Assembly: GCF_000424625.1 (NCBI RefSeq)
Contig: NZ_AUKG01000001.1
Span: forward strand, 434,001 to 498,000
Direction of reading: 5' to 3'
Length of the DNA stretch: 64,000 nt
Source: Conexibacter woesei Iso977N
GTDB taxonomy: Bacteria; Actinomycetota; Thermoleophilia; Solirubrobacterales; Solirubrobacteraceae
How positions within the stretch are numbered: position 1 is the stretch's first letter; the number at the start of each line of letters is the position of its first letter. Shown here one piece after another: positions 40,422 to 48,556 of this stretch. Made by a program: the position numbers and the translations under genes. The notes under the pieces are model-generated. The model worked only from the letters and a program-made list of their open reading frames with translations. It was not told the origin of the DNA and searched no databases.

Positions 40422-40448
40422 TGATCGGTCCTGCGCCGGGTCGCTTGA
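40422..40448 (-). promoter_or_regulatory. Sigma-28-like promoter of GT2-TPR gene
   Basis: Minus strand: TCAA (40448-40445), 15-nt spacer, ACCGATCA (40429-40422), 7 nt before GTG 40414. The 12-mer GGTGATCGGTCC here (plus strand) recurs at 43554-43565 before another glycosyltransferase. Confidence 0.6.
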
Positions 40449-40507
40449 GCGTTCAGGTACGTGCGCGGTCGGCCGGCCGCTGCCGAACGCGGCAGCAGGC
40501 GAGGCGG

Positions 40508-43500
40508 CTACGCCGCCGCGACGGCGGGCCGCGCGAGCACGCCGGCGAGCTGCTCCGGCCGGACGGCGAGCGCCAGGTCGCCGAGCCGGGCACCGTCCTC
40601 GCCGGCGAGGATCAGGCAGGCGACCAGCTCGCCGAGGCCGTCTGCCGCGCCGGTCTTGCGCGGCGACGGGACGTCGGCAGCGGCGATCGCCTCGACCGCC
40701 TCCTCCACGCTGAGGGATCCCGCGAGCGGGAGGTGGTGGAGCAGCCGCCGCGCCGCCTCGCCGGCGTGCGCCAGCAGCTGCGCGCGATCGGGCCGCTCCA
40801 GATGCCGAGGGCGCTCGAGCCCGACCGTGTAGGAGCGGCGCGTCAGGAAGTCGTCGTTCAGGCGCGCGGCCGGGATCAGGTGGCCCACAGCGCCCGCGAT
40901 CACGTAGCGCGTCGCGCCGAGGCCGCGGCGCTGGACCTGCCAGGCGACCGAGACCTCCTCGCCGCCGATGCGGGCGTCAGGGCCCACGCCGAGCTCCGGA
41001 TCGAAGCCGCCGGCGGCGAGCAGGACCGAGCGCCTGGCGCCCCAGTTGCCGCCATAGACGATCTTGGGCGCCACCAGCGACAGGTCGGCGTCGCCGTGGT
41101 CGAGGACGCCGTAGAAGGGCTCGAGCCGCGGCGCGGGCCAAGCGGGATCGCGCTCCTGCGGCCACAGCCCGACGATCGGTCCGCCGGCGATCGCGACGCC
41201 GTCGCGGGCGAGCTCGCGCGCCAGCGCGGCGGCCCAGCCGGGTGCGATCCGCGCGTCGTCGTCGAGGTAGATCAACAGCTCGTGCGATGCCGCGTGGGCG
41301 CCGGTGTTGCGGGCGATCGACAGCCCGGCGCGCGGCTCGTCGACCACGCGCACCGCCGGATGGCGCTCGGCGAGCGCGGCGAGGACGTCCGGCGTCGCGT
41401 CGGTCGAGCCGTTGTCGACCACCACGATCTCCGCGACCCCCTGTCCGACGACCTGCTCGACGCAGCCTTCGATGATGTCCGCCCGGTCGCGCGTGCAGAT
41501 GATCACCGAGCAGTCGGGCATGGCGGCGCGATCGACGGCCGCTCCGGCCACGGCCACGACAGGACCCCGGTCCGAGACCCAGCCGGCGAGCTGGCGCTCG
41601 GCGTGCCCCTCGCGCGACGGCCAGTGCGGCGGCATCGCGCGCCACGTCTCGCGCCGCGCGGCCAGCGCGTCGAACGGCAGCGCAGCGGGACGTTCGCCGC
41701 CGCCCAGCGGCCAGAGCGCGCCGGCGGGGTCGACCGACAACCCGAGCGCACCGTCGACCGCCGGGCCGGCGAGGGCGGCGCCGGCCTCGACGGCGTCGAT
41801 CAACGGCGCGGCGAATCCGGCACGCGGGAGCGCGTGCGGCTCGAGGACGATCAAGATGTCCGCCTCGGTCGCGTTGACCGCGCGCAGCTGGGCGAGGCGG
41901 CGGCCGGCGCCCCGCGGCAGCGCGACGTGGCGCACTCCGGCGGGCACCGGGTCGGCCGACAGCGCGAGCAGCTCTGCGTCCGCGCCGGCCCCCGAGGCGA
42001 GCAGCGCCTCGAGCTGGAGCCGGGCGGCGTCCGGGTCGTCGGGCAGGTGGACGGCAACGGCGGCACGCGGTGCTCCCGCCGCGGCGGCCGGCGCGCGTGC
42101 CGGCTCGGGGAGGGCCGGCGTGTCGACCAGGACGGCGCCGCGGGGCGCTGGCGCGTCTCGCCGCCAAGGCGTCACGGCGACGTCGGGGATCGCCTCGGGG
42201 TCGCGCCCCATGGCGGCGAGCGCCGCGAGCAGGCGCCCGAGCAGCGCCTCGGCGTCGTCGTCGACCGGGAACACGAGCGAGGTGGGCGCGTCGGTCGGGA
42301 AGCGCCCCACGTAGTCCTCCAACAACGCGCGCAGCCCGTCGTCGTCGAGGTCGTGCGGCGCGATGTAGCGCTCCGGCACCGAGGCGGTCAGCCCGCGCAG
42401 CGCGCGGCGCGCCACGGCCGGCGACAGCCGCGCCTCCAGGCCGGCGCGCCCGGCCGCGCCGATCGCGCGCCACAGCGCGTCGTCGCAGTGCAGGGCGACG
42501 ATCGCGTCCGCCAGCCCCTGCGGATCGTCGACCACGAGCGCGTGCTCGCCGTCGACGAGGCCCATGCCCTCGGCGCCGATCGTCGTCGTGACGACCGGGA
42601 CGCCGTGCGCCATCGCCTCGCCGATCTTGCCCTTCACGCCGGCGCCGTAGCGCAGCGGGGCGACCGAGACGCGCGCGGCCTCCAGCAGCGGCGCGATCGC
42701 CGGAACCCAGCCGGTGACCTCCACGCCGTCGCCGGCCAGCGCGCGGACCTCGGGCGGCGGCGCGCCCCCGGCCAGCGTCAGCCGCGCTTCGGGGAGGACG
42801 GCGCGCACGCGCGGCCAGACCTCGCCGACCAGGAACAGCGCCGCGTCGACGTTCGGCGCGTGGCGGAAGTTGCCGACGAACAGCGCGCCTTCGCGCGCCT
42901 GCGGCCCCGGGCCCTCGGGCTCCTCGGGATGGACGAGGGAGATGACCGCGACCGGGACCTCGGGCGCCAGCGCGCGCAGCGCCGCGGCGTCGTCCTCGCT
43001 GACGGCGATCAGCCCGTCGGCGGCGCCGTAGGCGGCGGCCTCGCGGTCGCGCGTGCGGACCGCGGCGTCGGCCAGCGCGGGGCTCGCCGCGACCTCGGCC
43101 GCGCGCGCCTCGCGCACCCAGTGGACGTCGACCGTGTCGACCAGCAGCCGCGCGCCCGGCGCCCAGCGGCGCAACAGCGGCAGGTAGGCCTCGGCGACGT
43201 CGAAGAACGAGAGCCAGACCACGTCCGGCCGGACGTCGCGCAGCAGCCCTTCCAGGTCCAGCTCCGGCCGGCCCGCGCGCTGCGCGAGCGGCGAGCGGAC
43301 CGGATCGCCGAGCGTCACCCGGACGCCCATGGCCTCCAGCGCCAGCGCCGCGTCGTGCTGGCCGTCCTCCGCGCCGTCGCGCGCCACGAGCGTCACGTCG
43401 TGCCCCTCGGCGCGCAGCAGCTCGATCAGCCGCAGCTGGCGCAGCGACCCGGCGTCGCGATCGCCCGGCGGGGCGATCTTGCTGATCATGAGGATCGAGC

Positions 43501-43546
43501 ACGGCGCGGCCGCGCCCGTGCGGGGCGATGGCGATGGGAGGGACAT
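40508..43546 (-). CDS. Giant GT4-GT2 fusion glycosyltransferase
   Basis: 1012 aa from ATG 43546. Residues about 20-375: GT-B group 1 domain (ILMISKIAPPGDRDAGSLRQLRL, GALFVGNFRHAPNVDAALFLVGEVWP, APLRYGAGVKGKIGEAMAHGVPVVTTTIGAEGM). Residues 400-680: Ala-rich, probably a second inactive GT-A-like module. Residues 690-930: canonical GT2 (MPDCSVIICTRDRADIIEGCVEQVV, VVDNGSTDATPDVL, LIYLDDDARIAPGW with DDD). No membrane segment. Preceded by TCAA-N16-ACCGATCA. Its size and multi-module plan resemble flagellin-glycosylation enzymes that build a glycan stepwise on protein. Divergent from another fused glycosyltransferase. Confidence 0.85.
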   Translation of the reverse strand: MSLPSPSPRTGAAAPCSILMISKIAPPGDRDAGSLRQLRLIELLRAEGHDVTLVARDGAEDGQHDAALALEAMGVRVTLGDPVRSPLAQRAGRPELDLEGLLRDVRPDVVWLSFFDVAEAYLPLLRRWAPGARLLVDTVDVHWVREARAAEVAASPALADAAVRTRDREAAAYGAADGLIAVSEDDAAALRALAPEVPVAVISLVHPEEPEGPGPQAREGALFVGNFRHAPNVDAALFLVGEVWPRVRAVLPEARLTLAGGAPPPEVRALAGDGVEVTGWVPAIAPLLEAARVSVAPLRYGAGVKGKIGEAMAHGVPVVTTTIGAEGMGLVDGEHALVVDDPQGLADAIVALHCDDALWRAIGAAGRAGLEARLSPAVARRALRGLTASVPERYIAPHDLDDDGLRALLEDYVGRFPTDAPTSLVFPVDDDAEALLGRLLAALAAMGRDPEAIPDVAVTPWRRDAPAPRGAVLVDTPALPEPARAPAAAAGAPRAAVAVHLPDDPDAARLQLEALLASGAGADAELLALSADPVPAGVRHVALPRGAGRRLAQLRAVNATEADILIVLEPHALPRAGFAAPLIDAVEAGAALAGPAVDGALGLSVDPAGALWPLGGGERPAALPFDALAARRETWRAMPPHWPSREGHAERQLAGWVSDRGPVVAVAGAAVDRAAMPDCSVIICTRDRADIIEGCVEQVVGQGVAEIVVVDNGSTDATPDVLAALAERHPAVRVVDEPRAGLSIARNTGAHAASHELLIYLDDDARIAPGWAAALARELARDGVAIAGGPIVGLWPQERDPAWPAPRLEPFYGVLDHGDADLSLVAPKIVYGGNWGARRSVLLAAGGFDPELGVGPDARIGGEEVSVAWQVQRRGLGATRYVIAGAVGHLIPAARLNDDFLTRRSYTVGLERPRHLERPDRAQLLAHAGEAARRLLHHLPLAGSLSVEEAVEAIAAADVPSPRKTGAADGLGELVACLILAGEDGARLGDLALAVRPEQLAGVLARPAVAAA

Positions 43547-43555
43547 CACTCCGGG

Positions 43556-43583
43556 TGATCGGTCCCCTCCGCGCACGCCTTGA
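43556..43583 (-). promoter_or_regulatory. Sigma-28-like promoter of GT4-GT2 fusion gene
   Basis: Minus strand: TCAA (43583-43580), 16-nt spacer, ACCGATCA (43563-43556), 9 nt before ATG 43546. An ATCAC/GTGAT hairpin overlaps the -10 and the start. Confidence 0.6.
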
Positions 43584-43627
43584 GGCGCGCCCGCGCAGGG
43601 GGACAGCGCGCGCGTGGACACGCGTCC

Positions 43628-43655
43628 TCAAGAGCGCTCGGCCGGATGCCGACCA
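43628..43655 (+). promoter_or_regulatory. Sigma-28-like promoter of GT2-CgeB-type gene
   Basis: TCAA (43628-43631), 16-nt spacer, GCCGACCA (43648-43655), 8 nt before ATG 43664. One mismatch (C for T) in the -10. It excludes ATG 43646 as start, since that codon lies inside the spacer. Confidence 0.5.
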
Positions 43656-43663
43656 CCGGAGGG

Positions 43664-46012
43664 ATGTCCTCCCTCCCACTCGTGAGCGTGGTCGTCGCCA
43701 CGTACAACCACGAGCGCTTCGTCGCGCTCGCGCTCGACAGCGTCCTCGCTCAGGAGCCGTGCGGCGGCGAGGTCGAGATCGTCGTGATCGACGACGGCTC
43801 CACCGATGGGACACCGGACGTCCTGGCCCGCTACGGCGACCGCATCCGGGTCGTTCGCCAGGAGAACGCCGGCCACCTCGGCGCCTTCAACCGCGGGCTG
43901 GCCGAGGCACGCGGCACCTACATCGCGCTGCTCGACGGCGACGACGAGTGGGTGCCGAGCAAGCTGCGCCGCCAGGTCGCGATGCTCGAAGCCGACCCGG
44001 GGCTCGGGCTCGTCTACGGCGACGCGGTGCTGATCGACGGCGACGGCCAGGAGATCCACCCGTCCTACCAGGCCTACAACGGCGTGGAGTTCCGCTCCGG
44101 CCACCTCGCCGCCTTCGGCTACCTCATGTGCCACAACATGGCGCAGACCTCGACGATCATCGTCCGGTCCTCGCTGCGCGAGCACTACGCCCCGATCCCC
44201 GACTGGGGCCGCGCCCAGGATTGGTGGATCGCCGTGCAGGTCGCGCGGCGGACCGCGGTCGCGCCGGTCGGCGGCCACGTCGTCCGCTATCGCAAGCACG
44301 ACGACAACCTCGCGCTCGGGCGCGGGCCGCGCCGGTTCGCCGAGCTGCGCGCCAAGGAGATCCCGCTGCGACGCTGGATGTTCTCCCAGGCGCGCGAGAT
44401 CGACGTCGCGATGGAGGACATGGTCGGCGCCCTCTACGCGTTCCACCACTGCGTCGCCGTCGCGTCCCGGGATCTCGGCATCCCCGCCGCGGAGCTGGCG
44501 CCCGATCACGTCGAGCGCGCGAACGCGGCGAACGAGCGGCTGGCCGACGCGGTCGCCGCCGAGCGCCGCGGCGACGACGAGCGCGCCATCCGCGAGGCGC
44601 TCGCGGTCCTGGCCGACTTCCCGCGCGACGCGCACGCGGGCGCGGTGCTGGAGCGGAGCTCGCGGCGCCTGATGCGGGCCCAGCCCATCGTCGAGGAGCG
44701 CCCCGACGAGAGCGCCTGGCCCCTGGAGGAGGCGCGGTCGTTCGTGACCGTCGCCGCCGTCGAGGAGCTGGCCGCCCACCCCGAGCTGCTCACCACCTAC
44801 GCCGAGGCCTTCGACGCCGGCGCGGACGCCACCCTGGCCGTGCACCTGCCCGACGACGCGAGCGTCGCGGTGCTGCTGGGCGCGCTGGAGGCGGCGGGCG
44901 TCTCGGCCGAGGACGGCCCCGACCTGCTCGCCCTGCAGCATCCGCACGCCGAGCCGCTGGAGGCCGCGCTGGCGCGCCACGCCCACGCGGTCCTGAGCGC
45001 CGGGCCGGTGCCCGCCCGCTTCGAGGGCCGCCCGCACGCGGCCGACGCGCCGTCGCTGCGCGCGCTGGCGCGCGAGCGCTGGGAGGTCGAGCCGCTCGAC
45101 ATCGCGATCAAGATCTGCCCGCCCAACTGGATCGGCGCCGAGCACTGGGGCGACACGCACTTCGGGCGCGCCGTCGCCGACGAGCTGCGCCGCCGCGGCC
45201 ACCGCCCGCGCCTGGAGGTCGTCCGCGAGTGGGACACCGACGCGCCGGCCGACGTCGCGCTGCACCTGCGCGGGCTGTGGCAGTACGTGCCGCGCCCGGG
45301 TCAGGTCAACCTGCTGTGGGTGATCAGCCACCCCGAGCTCGTGACGGGCGGCGAGTGTGACCGCTACGACCACGTCTTCGTCGCCTCGGCACCCGACGCC
45401 GAGCGGCTGTCCAAGTTGACCTCCACACCGGTCAGCGTGCTGGAGCAAGCGACGGATCCGGCCGTGTTCTTCCCCGAGCGCGACGACGCGCTGGCCCACG
45501 AGGTCACGTTCGTCGGCAACTCGCGCGGTGTGCTGCGCCGCTCGCTCGCTGGGCTGCTGCCCACCGAGCGCGACGTCGCCGTCTGGGGCAAGGACTGGGA
45601 CCGCCTGATCGACACGCGGCACGTGATCGGCGAGTACCTGCCCAACGACGAGGTCCGCCGCGCCTACGCAAGCGCGGGCGTGCTGCTCAACGACCACTGG
45701 GACGACATGCGCGAGCAGGGCTACATCTCCAACCGCGTCTTCGACGCGTTGGCCGCAGGCGCCGTCCTGCTCAGCGACGACGTGCCCGGGCTGGCCGAGC
45801 GCTTCGGCGACGCGGTCGCCACCTACGCGAGCGACGAGGACCTGCGCGTCGCGGTGGACCGCCTGCTCGCCGACCCCGAGGCCGCCGCGGCGATGGCCCG
45901 CCGGGGTCGCGCGCTGATCCTCGCGGAGCACACGTTCGGCCACCGTGTGGACACGATCCTGGCGCATGCGACCGAGCTGCGCGCGGCACCGGTCCTGGCG
46001 CTCGCCGCCTAG
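43664..46012 (+). CDS. Giant GT2 plus CgeB-like glycosyltransferase
   Basis: 782 aa from ATG 43664. Residues 1-220: GT2 (PLVSVVVATYNHERFVALALDSVL, VVIDDGSTDGTPDVLARY, YIALLDGDDEWVPSKLRRQ). Middle: helices and an Ala-rich linker with an HLPDDASVAVLLGALEAAGV module also seen (as HLPDDPDAARLQLEALLA) in the divergent fusion, so both derive from a common module. Residues 500-782: CgeB-type GT-B domain (VNLLWVISHPELVTGGECDRYDHVFVAS, EVTFVGNSRGVLRRSLAGLLP, VLLNDHWDDMREQGYISNRVFDALAAGAVLLSDDVPGL). CgeB-like proteins glycosylate spore or flagellar surface proteins. Sigma-28-like promoter upstream. Probable flagellin or filament glycosyltransferase; the sugar is unknown. Confidence 0.84.
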   Translation: MSSLPLVSVVVATYNHERFVALALDSVLAQEPCGGEVEIVVIDDGSTDGTPDVLARYGDRIRVVRQENAGHLGAFNRGLAEARGTYIALLDGDDEWVPSKLRRQVAMLEADPGLGLVYGDAVLIDGDGQEIHPSYQAYNGVEFRSGHLAAFGYLMCHNMAQTSTIIVRSSLREHYAPIPDWGRAQDWWIAVQVARRTAVAPVGGHVVRYRKHDDNLALGRGPRRFAELRAKEIPLRRWMFSQAREIDVAMEDMVGALYAFHHCVAVASRDLGIPAAELAPDHVERANAANERLADAVAAERRGDDERAIREALAVLADFPRDAHAGAVLERSSRRLMRAQPIVEERPDESAWPLEEARSFVTVAAVEELAAHPELLTTYAEAFDAGADATLAVHLPDDASVAVLLGALEAAGVSAEDGPDLLALQHPHAEPLEAALARHAHAVLSAGPVPARFEGRPHAADAPSLRALARERWEVEPLDIAIKICPPNWIGAEHWGDTHFGRAVADELRRRGHRPRLEVVREWDTDAPADVALHLRGLWQYVPRPGQVNLLWVISHPELVTGGECDRYDHVFVASAPDAERLSKLTSTPVSVLEQATDPAVFFPERDDALAHEVTFVGNSRGVLRRSLAGLLPTERDVAVWGKDWDRLIDTRHVIGEYLPNDEVRRAYASAGVLLNDHWDDMREQGYISNRVFDALAAGAVLLSDDVPGLAERFGDAVATYASDEDLRVAVDRLLADPEAAAAMARRGRALILAEHTFGHRVDTILAHATELRAAPVLALAA

Positions 46013-46067
46013 CCGGCGCGGAGGATCCTCTCCGGCGACGTTCAGGCCCCGCTCAGGTCGGGTCCCC

Positions 46068-46073
46068 TACGCT
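46068..46073 (+). promoter_or_regulatory. Leaderless -10 element of dedA-uppP-purM operon
   Basis: TACGCT ending 8 nt before ATG 46082. Confidence 0.5.
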
Positions 46074-46081
46074 GTCGGGCG

Positions 46082-46744
46082 ATGCCGATCGCCGCGCTGC
46101 TCGTCCTCGCGTCCGTCACCGAGAAGCTCGCCGACTTCGCCACCAGGGTCGTCGGCGATCTCGGCCTGCCCGGGATCTTCCTGCTGATGGTGCCCGAGAG
46201 CGCGCTGATCCCGATCCCGTCGGAGGCCACGATGCTCTTCGCCGGGTTCAACGTCAGCGAGGGCAAGTACTCGCTGTTCGCGGCCGTCGCGACCGGCGTG
46301 GTCGCCAACGTGATCGGCTCGTCGATCGCCTACGCGATCGGCTACTACGGCCGCCTGGAGCTGCTGGAGCGCCACAGGGTCTTCCACGTCAAGCCCGAGC
46401 ACCTGGCGCTGACCGAGCGCTGGTTCGAGCGCTGGGGCTCGGCCGCGGTGTTCTTCTCGCGGATGCTGCCGATCGTCCGGACGTTCATCTCGCTGCCCGC
46501 GGGCGCGGCCCGGATGCCGTTCGGGCGCTTCATCGTGCTGACGTTCGCCGGCTGCGTGCCGTGGATCCTGGGGCTGACGCTCGTCGGCAAGGCCGCGCGC
46601 GACAACTGGACCGACTGGAAGGACCGGCTGCACTACGTCGACTACGCGGTCGCGGTGCTGATCGTCCTGGCCGTCGTCTACTTCGGCCAGCGCTGGTGGC
46701 GCGCACGCCGCGCGCGGCGCCTCGCAGCGGCCGATGCGGCCTAG
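46082..46744 (+). CDS. DedA family membrane protein
   Basis: 220 aa, 4-6 helices plus a re-entrant loop. Conserved DedA blocks: LGLPGIFLLMVPESALIPIPSEATMLFAGF (membrane-embedded E and P), GYYGRLELLERHRVFHVKPEHLALTERWFERWGSAAVFFSRMLPIVRTFISLPAGAARMPFGRF, with the Arg-Arg/Gly-Ala pattern of the family. Bacterial DedA proteins include UptA, an undecaprenyl-phosphate flippase, so this is a good candidate for recycling the lipid carrier. It overlaps uppP by 11 bp, which strengthens that reading. C-terminus WWRARRARRL is basic and cytoplasmic. Confidence 0.9.
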   Translation: MPIAALLVLASVTEKLADFATRVVGDLGLPGIFLLMVPESALIPIPSEATMLFAGFNVSEGKYSLFAAVATGVVANVIGSSIAYAIGYYGRLELLERHRVFHVKPEHLALTERWFERWGSAAVFFSRMLPIVRTFISLPAGAARMPFGRFIVLTFAGCVPWILGLTLVGKAARDNWTDWKDRLHYVDYAVAVLIVLAVVYFGQRWWRARRARRLAAADAA

Positions 46745-47504
46745 CGGCCCGGGACTTCCTGTCGCACACGCCGTGGCGCTGGGCGCGCTGCACGGCCCGG
46801 CGGAGCTGGTGCCGGTCTCGTCGAGCGCGCACGTCGCGCTGATCCCGCAGCTGCTCGGATGGCCGAGCGCGGAGCTCGACGATGACGTCCGCAAGGCGTT
46901 CGAGGTCATGCTGCACGCGGGGACGCTCGGCGGGTTGTTGGTGCTGATCCCACGCCCGTCGCTCGCGTGGGCCGTCGTCGCCACGGCGCCCGCCGCGGTC
47001 CTCGGGTTCACGCTGGAGAAGCCGATCGAACGGCGCCTCGGCGGGACGCGGGCGACGGCGGCCGGGCTGCTGCTGGGCTCGGCGGTGCTGGTGACCGCCG
47101 ACCGACATGGTGGAGAACGCCCCGCCGCCGACGCGACGCTCTTCGACGCGCTCTGGCTCGGCCTCGCGCAGGCGTGCGCGCTGTGGCCGGGCGTGTCACG
47201 CCTCGGGCTGACGGTGGCCGCCGCGCGGCTGCGCGGGTTCTCGCGCGAAGCGGCGTTCGACCTCGGGCGCCGCGCGGGCCTGCCGGTGATCGCCGGCGCC
47301 ACCGGGCTGAAGGTCGTGCGGCTGGCCCAGCGCCCGCCTGCGCGCGAAGTCCGGACCGCGTTCGCCGCCGGGATGGCCGCAGCCTTGGTCTCGACGCTCG
47401 CGGCGGCGCCGCTGCGCCGCGCGACGTCGATCGCCGCACCCGCCGCCGAGCGCGTCGCGCTGGCCGCCGCCGCCCTGACGCGTCTGCGACGATCCCCAGC
47501 ATGA
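46734..47504 (+). CDS. uppP: Undecaprenyl-diphosphatase
   Basis: 256 aa, about 8 helices, BacA/UppP family: dephosphorylates undecaprenyl diphosphate to regenerate the carrier for peptidoglycan and glycan synthesis. Seen: ALGALHGPAELVPVSSSAHVALIPQLLGW (the (E/Q)-x-x-PxSS-x-H motif) and LAQACALWPGVSRLGLTVAAARLRGFSREAAF (the second PGxSR motif). Start ATG overlaps the dedA 3' end by 11 bp, and its stop overlaps the purM start (ATGA). The pair dedA-uppP would couple phosphatase and flippase steps of lipid-carrier recycling; the wide envelope-glycan setting needs much carrier. Confidence 0.9.
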   Translation: MRPSGPGLPVAHAVALGALHGPAELVPVSSSAHVALIPQLLGWPSAELDDDVRKAFEVMLHAGTLGGLLVLIPRPSLAWAVVATAPAAVLGFTLEKPIERRLGGTRATAAGLLLGSAVLVTADRHGGERPAADATLFDALWLGLAQACALWPGVSRLGLTVAAARLRGFSREAAFDLGRRAGLPVIAGATGLKVVRLAQRPPAREVRTAFAAGMAAALVSTLAAAPLRRATSIAAPAAERVALAAAALTRLRRSPA

Positions 47505-48556
47505 GCGATGCTTACGCCGCCGCCGGCGTGGACACGGATCAGGCCGACGCGGGCGTCGGGGCGCTCGTCGCGGTCCTGAAGACGATCGAGACCGGCAGCC
47601 CGTCGCGCTCGGTCGTCCCGTCCGGCCACTACGCGTCGGTGCTGAAGGTCAGCGACGACCTCGGGATCGCGATCGCGACCGACGGCGTCGGCAGCAAGCT
47701 CGTCGTCGCCGAGGAGGCCGACCGGCTGGAGACCGTCGGGATCGACTGCGTCGCGATGAACGTCAACGACCTGATCTGCGTCGGCGCCGAGCCGATCGCC
47801 CTTGTTGATTACCTTGCGGTCGAGCAGGTCGACGCCGGGCGCCTGGCGCGCATCGGCCAGGGCCTGAAGGTCGGCGCCGAGGCCGCGGGCACCGAGGTGC
47901 CGGGCGGCGAGCTGGCCGTCCTGCCCGAGCTGATCCGCGGCCACCCGTCGCCGCACGGCTTCGACCTCTGCGCTACCGCGATCGGCACCGTCAGGTTGGA
48001 CGACCTGGTCCTCGGCGACCGCATCGCCCCCGGCGACGCGCTGATCGGCGTGCCCTCGTCCGGGCTGCACTCCAACGGCTACACCCTGGCCCGCCGCGCG
48101 CTGCAGGTCGATGGCGGCCTGACGCTCGACGACACGCCGGAGGAGCTGGGCGGCGCGTCGGTCGCCGACGCGCTGCTGGAGCCGACGGTCATCTACGTCC
48201 GCGCGGTCCTGGAGTTGTTGAAGTCCTCGGTCGACGTCCGCGGCCTGGCCCACATCACCGGTGGCGGGTTGAACAACATCCTGCGCCTCGGCCGCGGCTA
48301 CGAGATCAGCGACCCGCTGCCGAGCCCGCCGGTCTTCGACCTCGTCGCGCGCCTCGGCGACGTCCCCGTCGCCGAGATGTGGGAGGTCTTCAACATGGGC
48401 TGCGGCTTCATCGCGATCGTGCCGGAGGCCGACGCCGACGAGGCCGCGCGGATCCTCGCCTCGCACCACGAGGGCGCACGGCGGATCGGCACCGTGACCG
48501 ACCGGGACGGGACCGTCACGGTCCCGGGTCTGGGGCTCACCTTCCCGTTGCGCTGA
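47501..48556 (+). CDS. purM: Phosphoribosylformylglycinamidine cyclo-ligase
   Basis: 351 aa, AIR synthetase, fifth step of de novo purine synthesis, ATP-dependent cyclisation in the cytoplasm. Seen: YAAAGVDTDQADAGVGAL, IATDGVGSKLVVAEEADRLETVGIDCVAMNVNDLICVGAEPIALVDYLAVEQVD, PGDALIGVPSSGLHSNGYTLARRAL, AHITGGGLNNILRL and VFNMGCGFIAIV, all PurM signatures. ATGA overlap with uppP implies co-translation, an odd functional partner. Its 3' end overlaps the convergent glycosyltransferase gene by 20 bp. The identification is very safe. Confidence 0.96.
   Translation: MSDAYAAAGVDTDQADAGVGALVAVLKTIETGSPSRSVVPSGHYASVLKVSDDLGIAIATDGVGSKLVVAEEADRLETVGIDCVAMNVNDLICVGAEPIALVDYLAVEQVDAGRLARIGQGLKVGAEAAGTEVPGGELAVLPELIRGHPSPHGFDLCATAIGTVRLDDLVLGDRIAPGDALIGVPSSGLHSNGYTLARRALQVDGGLTLDDTPEELGGASVADALLEPTVIYVRAVLELLKSSVDVRGLAHITGGGLNNILRLGRGYEISDPLPSPPVFDLVARLGDVPVAEMWEVFNMGCGFIAIVPEADADEAARILASHHEGARRIGTVTDRDGTVTVPGLGLTFPLR

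Noticed and set aside
39305-43558. 1417-codon open frame on the plus strand
   Set aside because: It is the opposite-strand shadow of two glycosyltransferase genes; the product is Arg/Ala/Asp-rich with no domain, as expected from complementing GC-rich codons.
46967-47500. N-terminal extension of PurM
   Set aside because: The extended frame is antisense-like shadow of uppP; ATG 47501 with ATGA overlap gives the standard PurM N-terminus.
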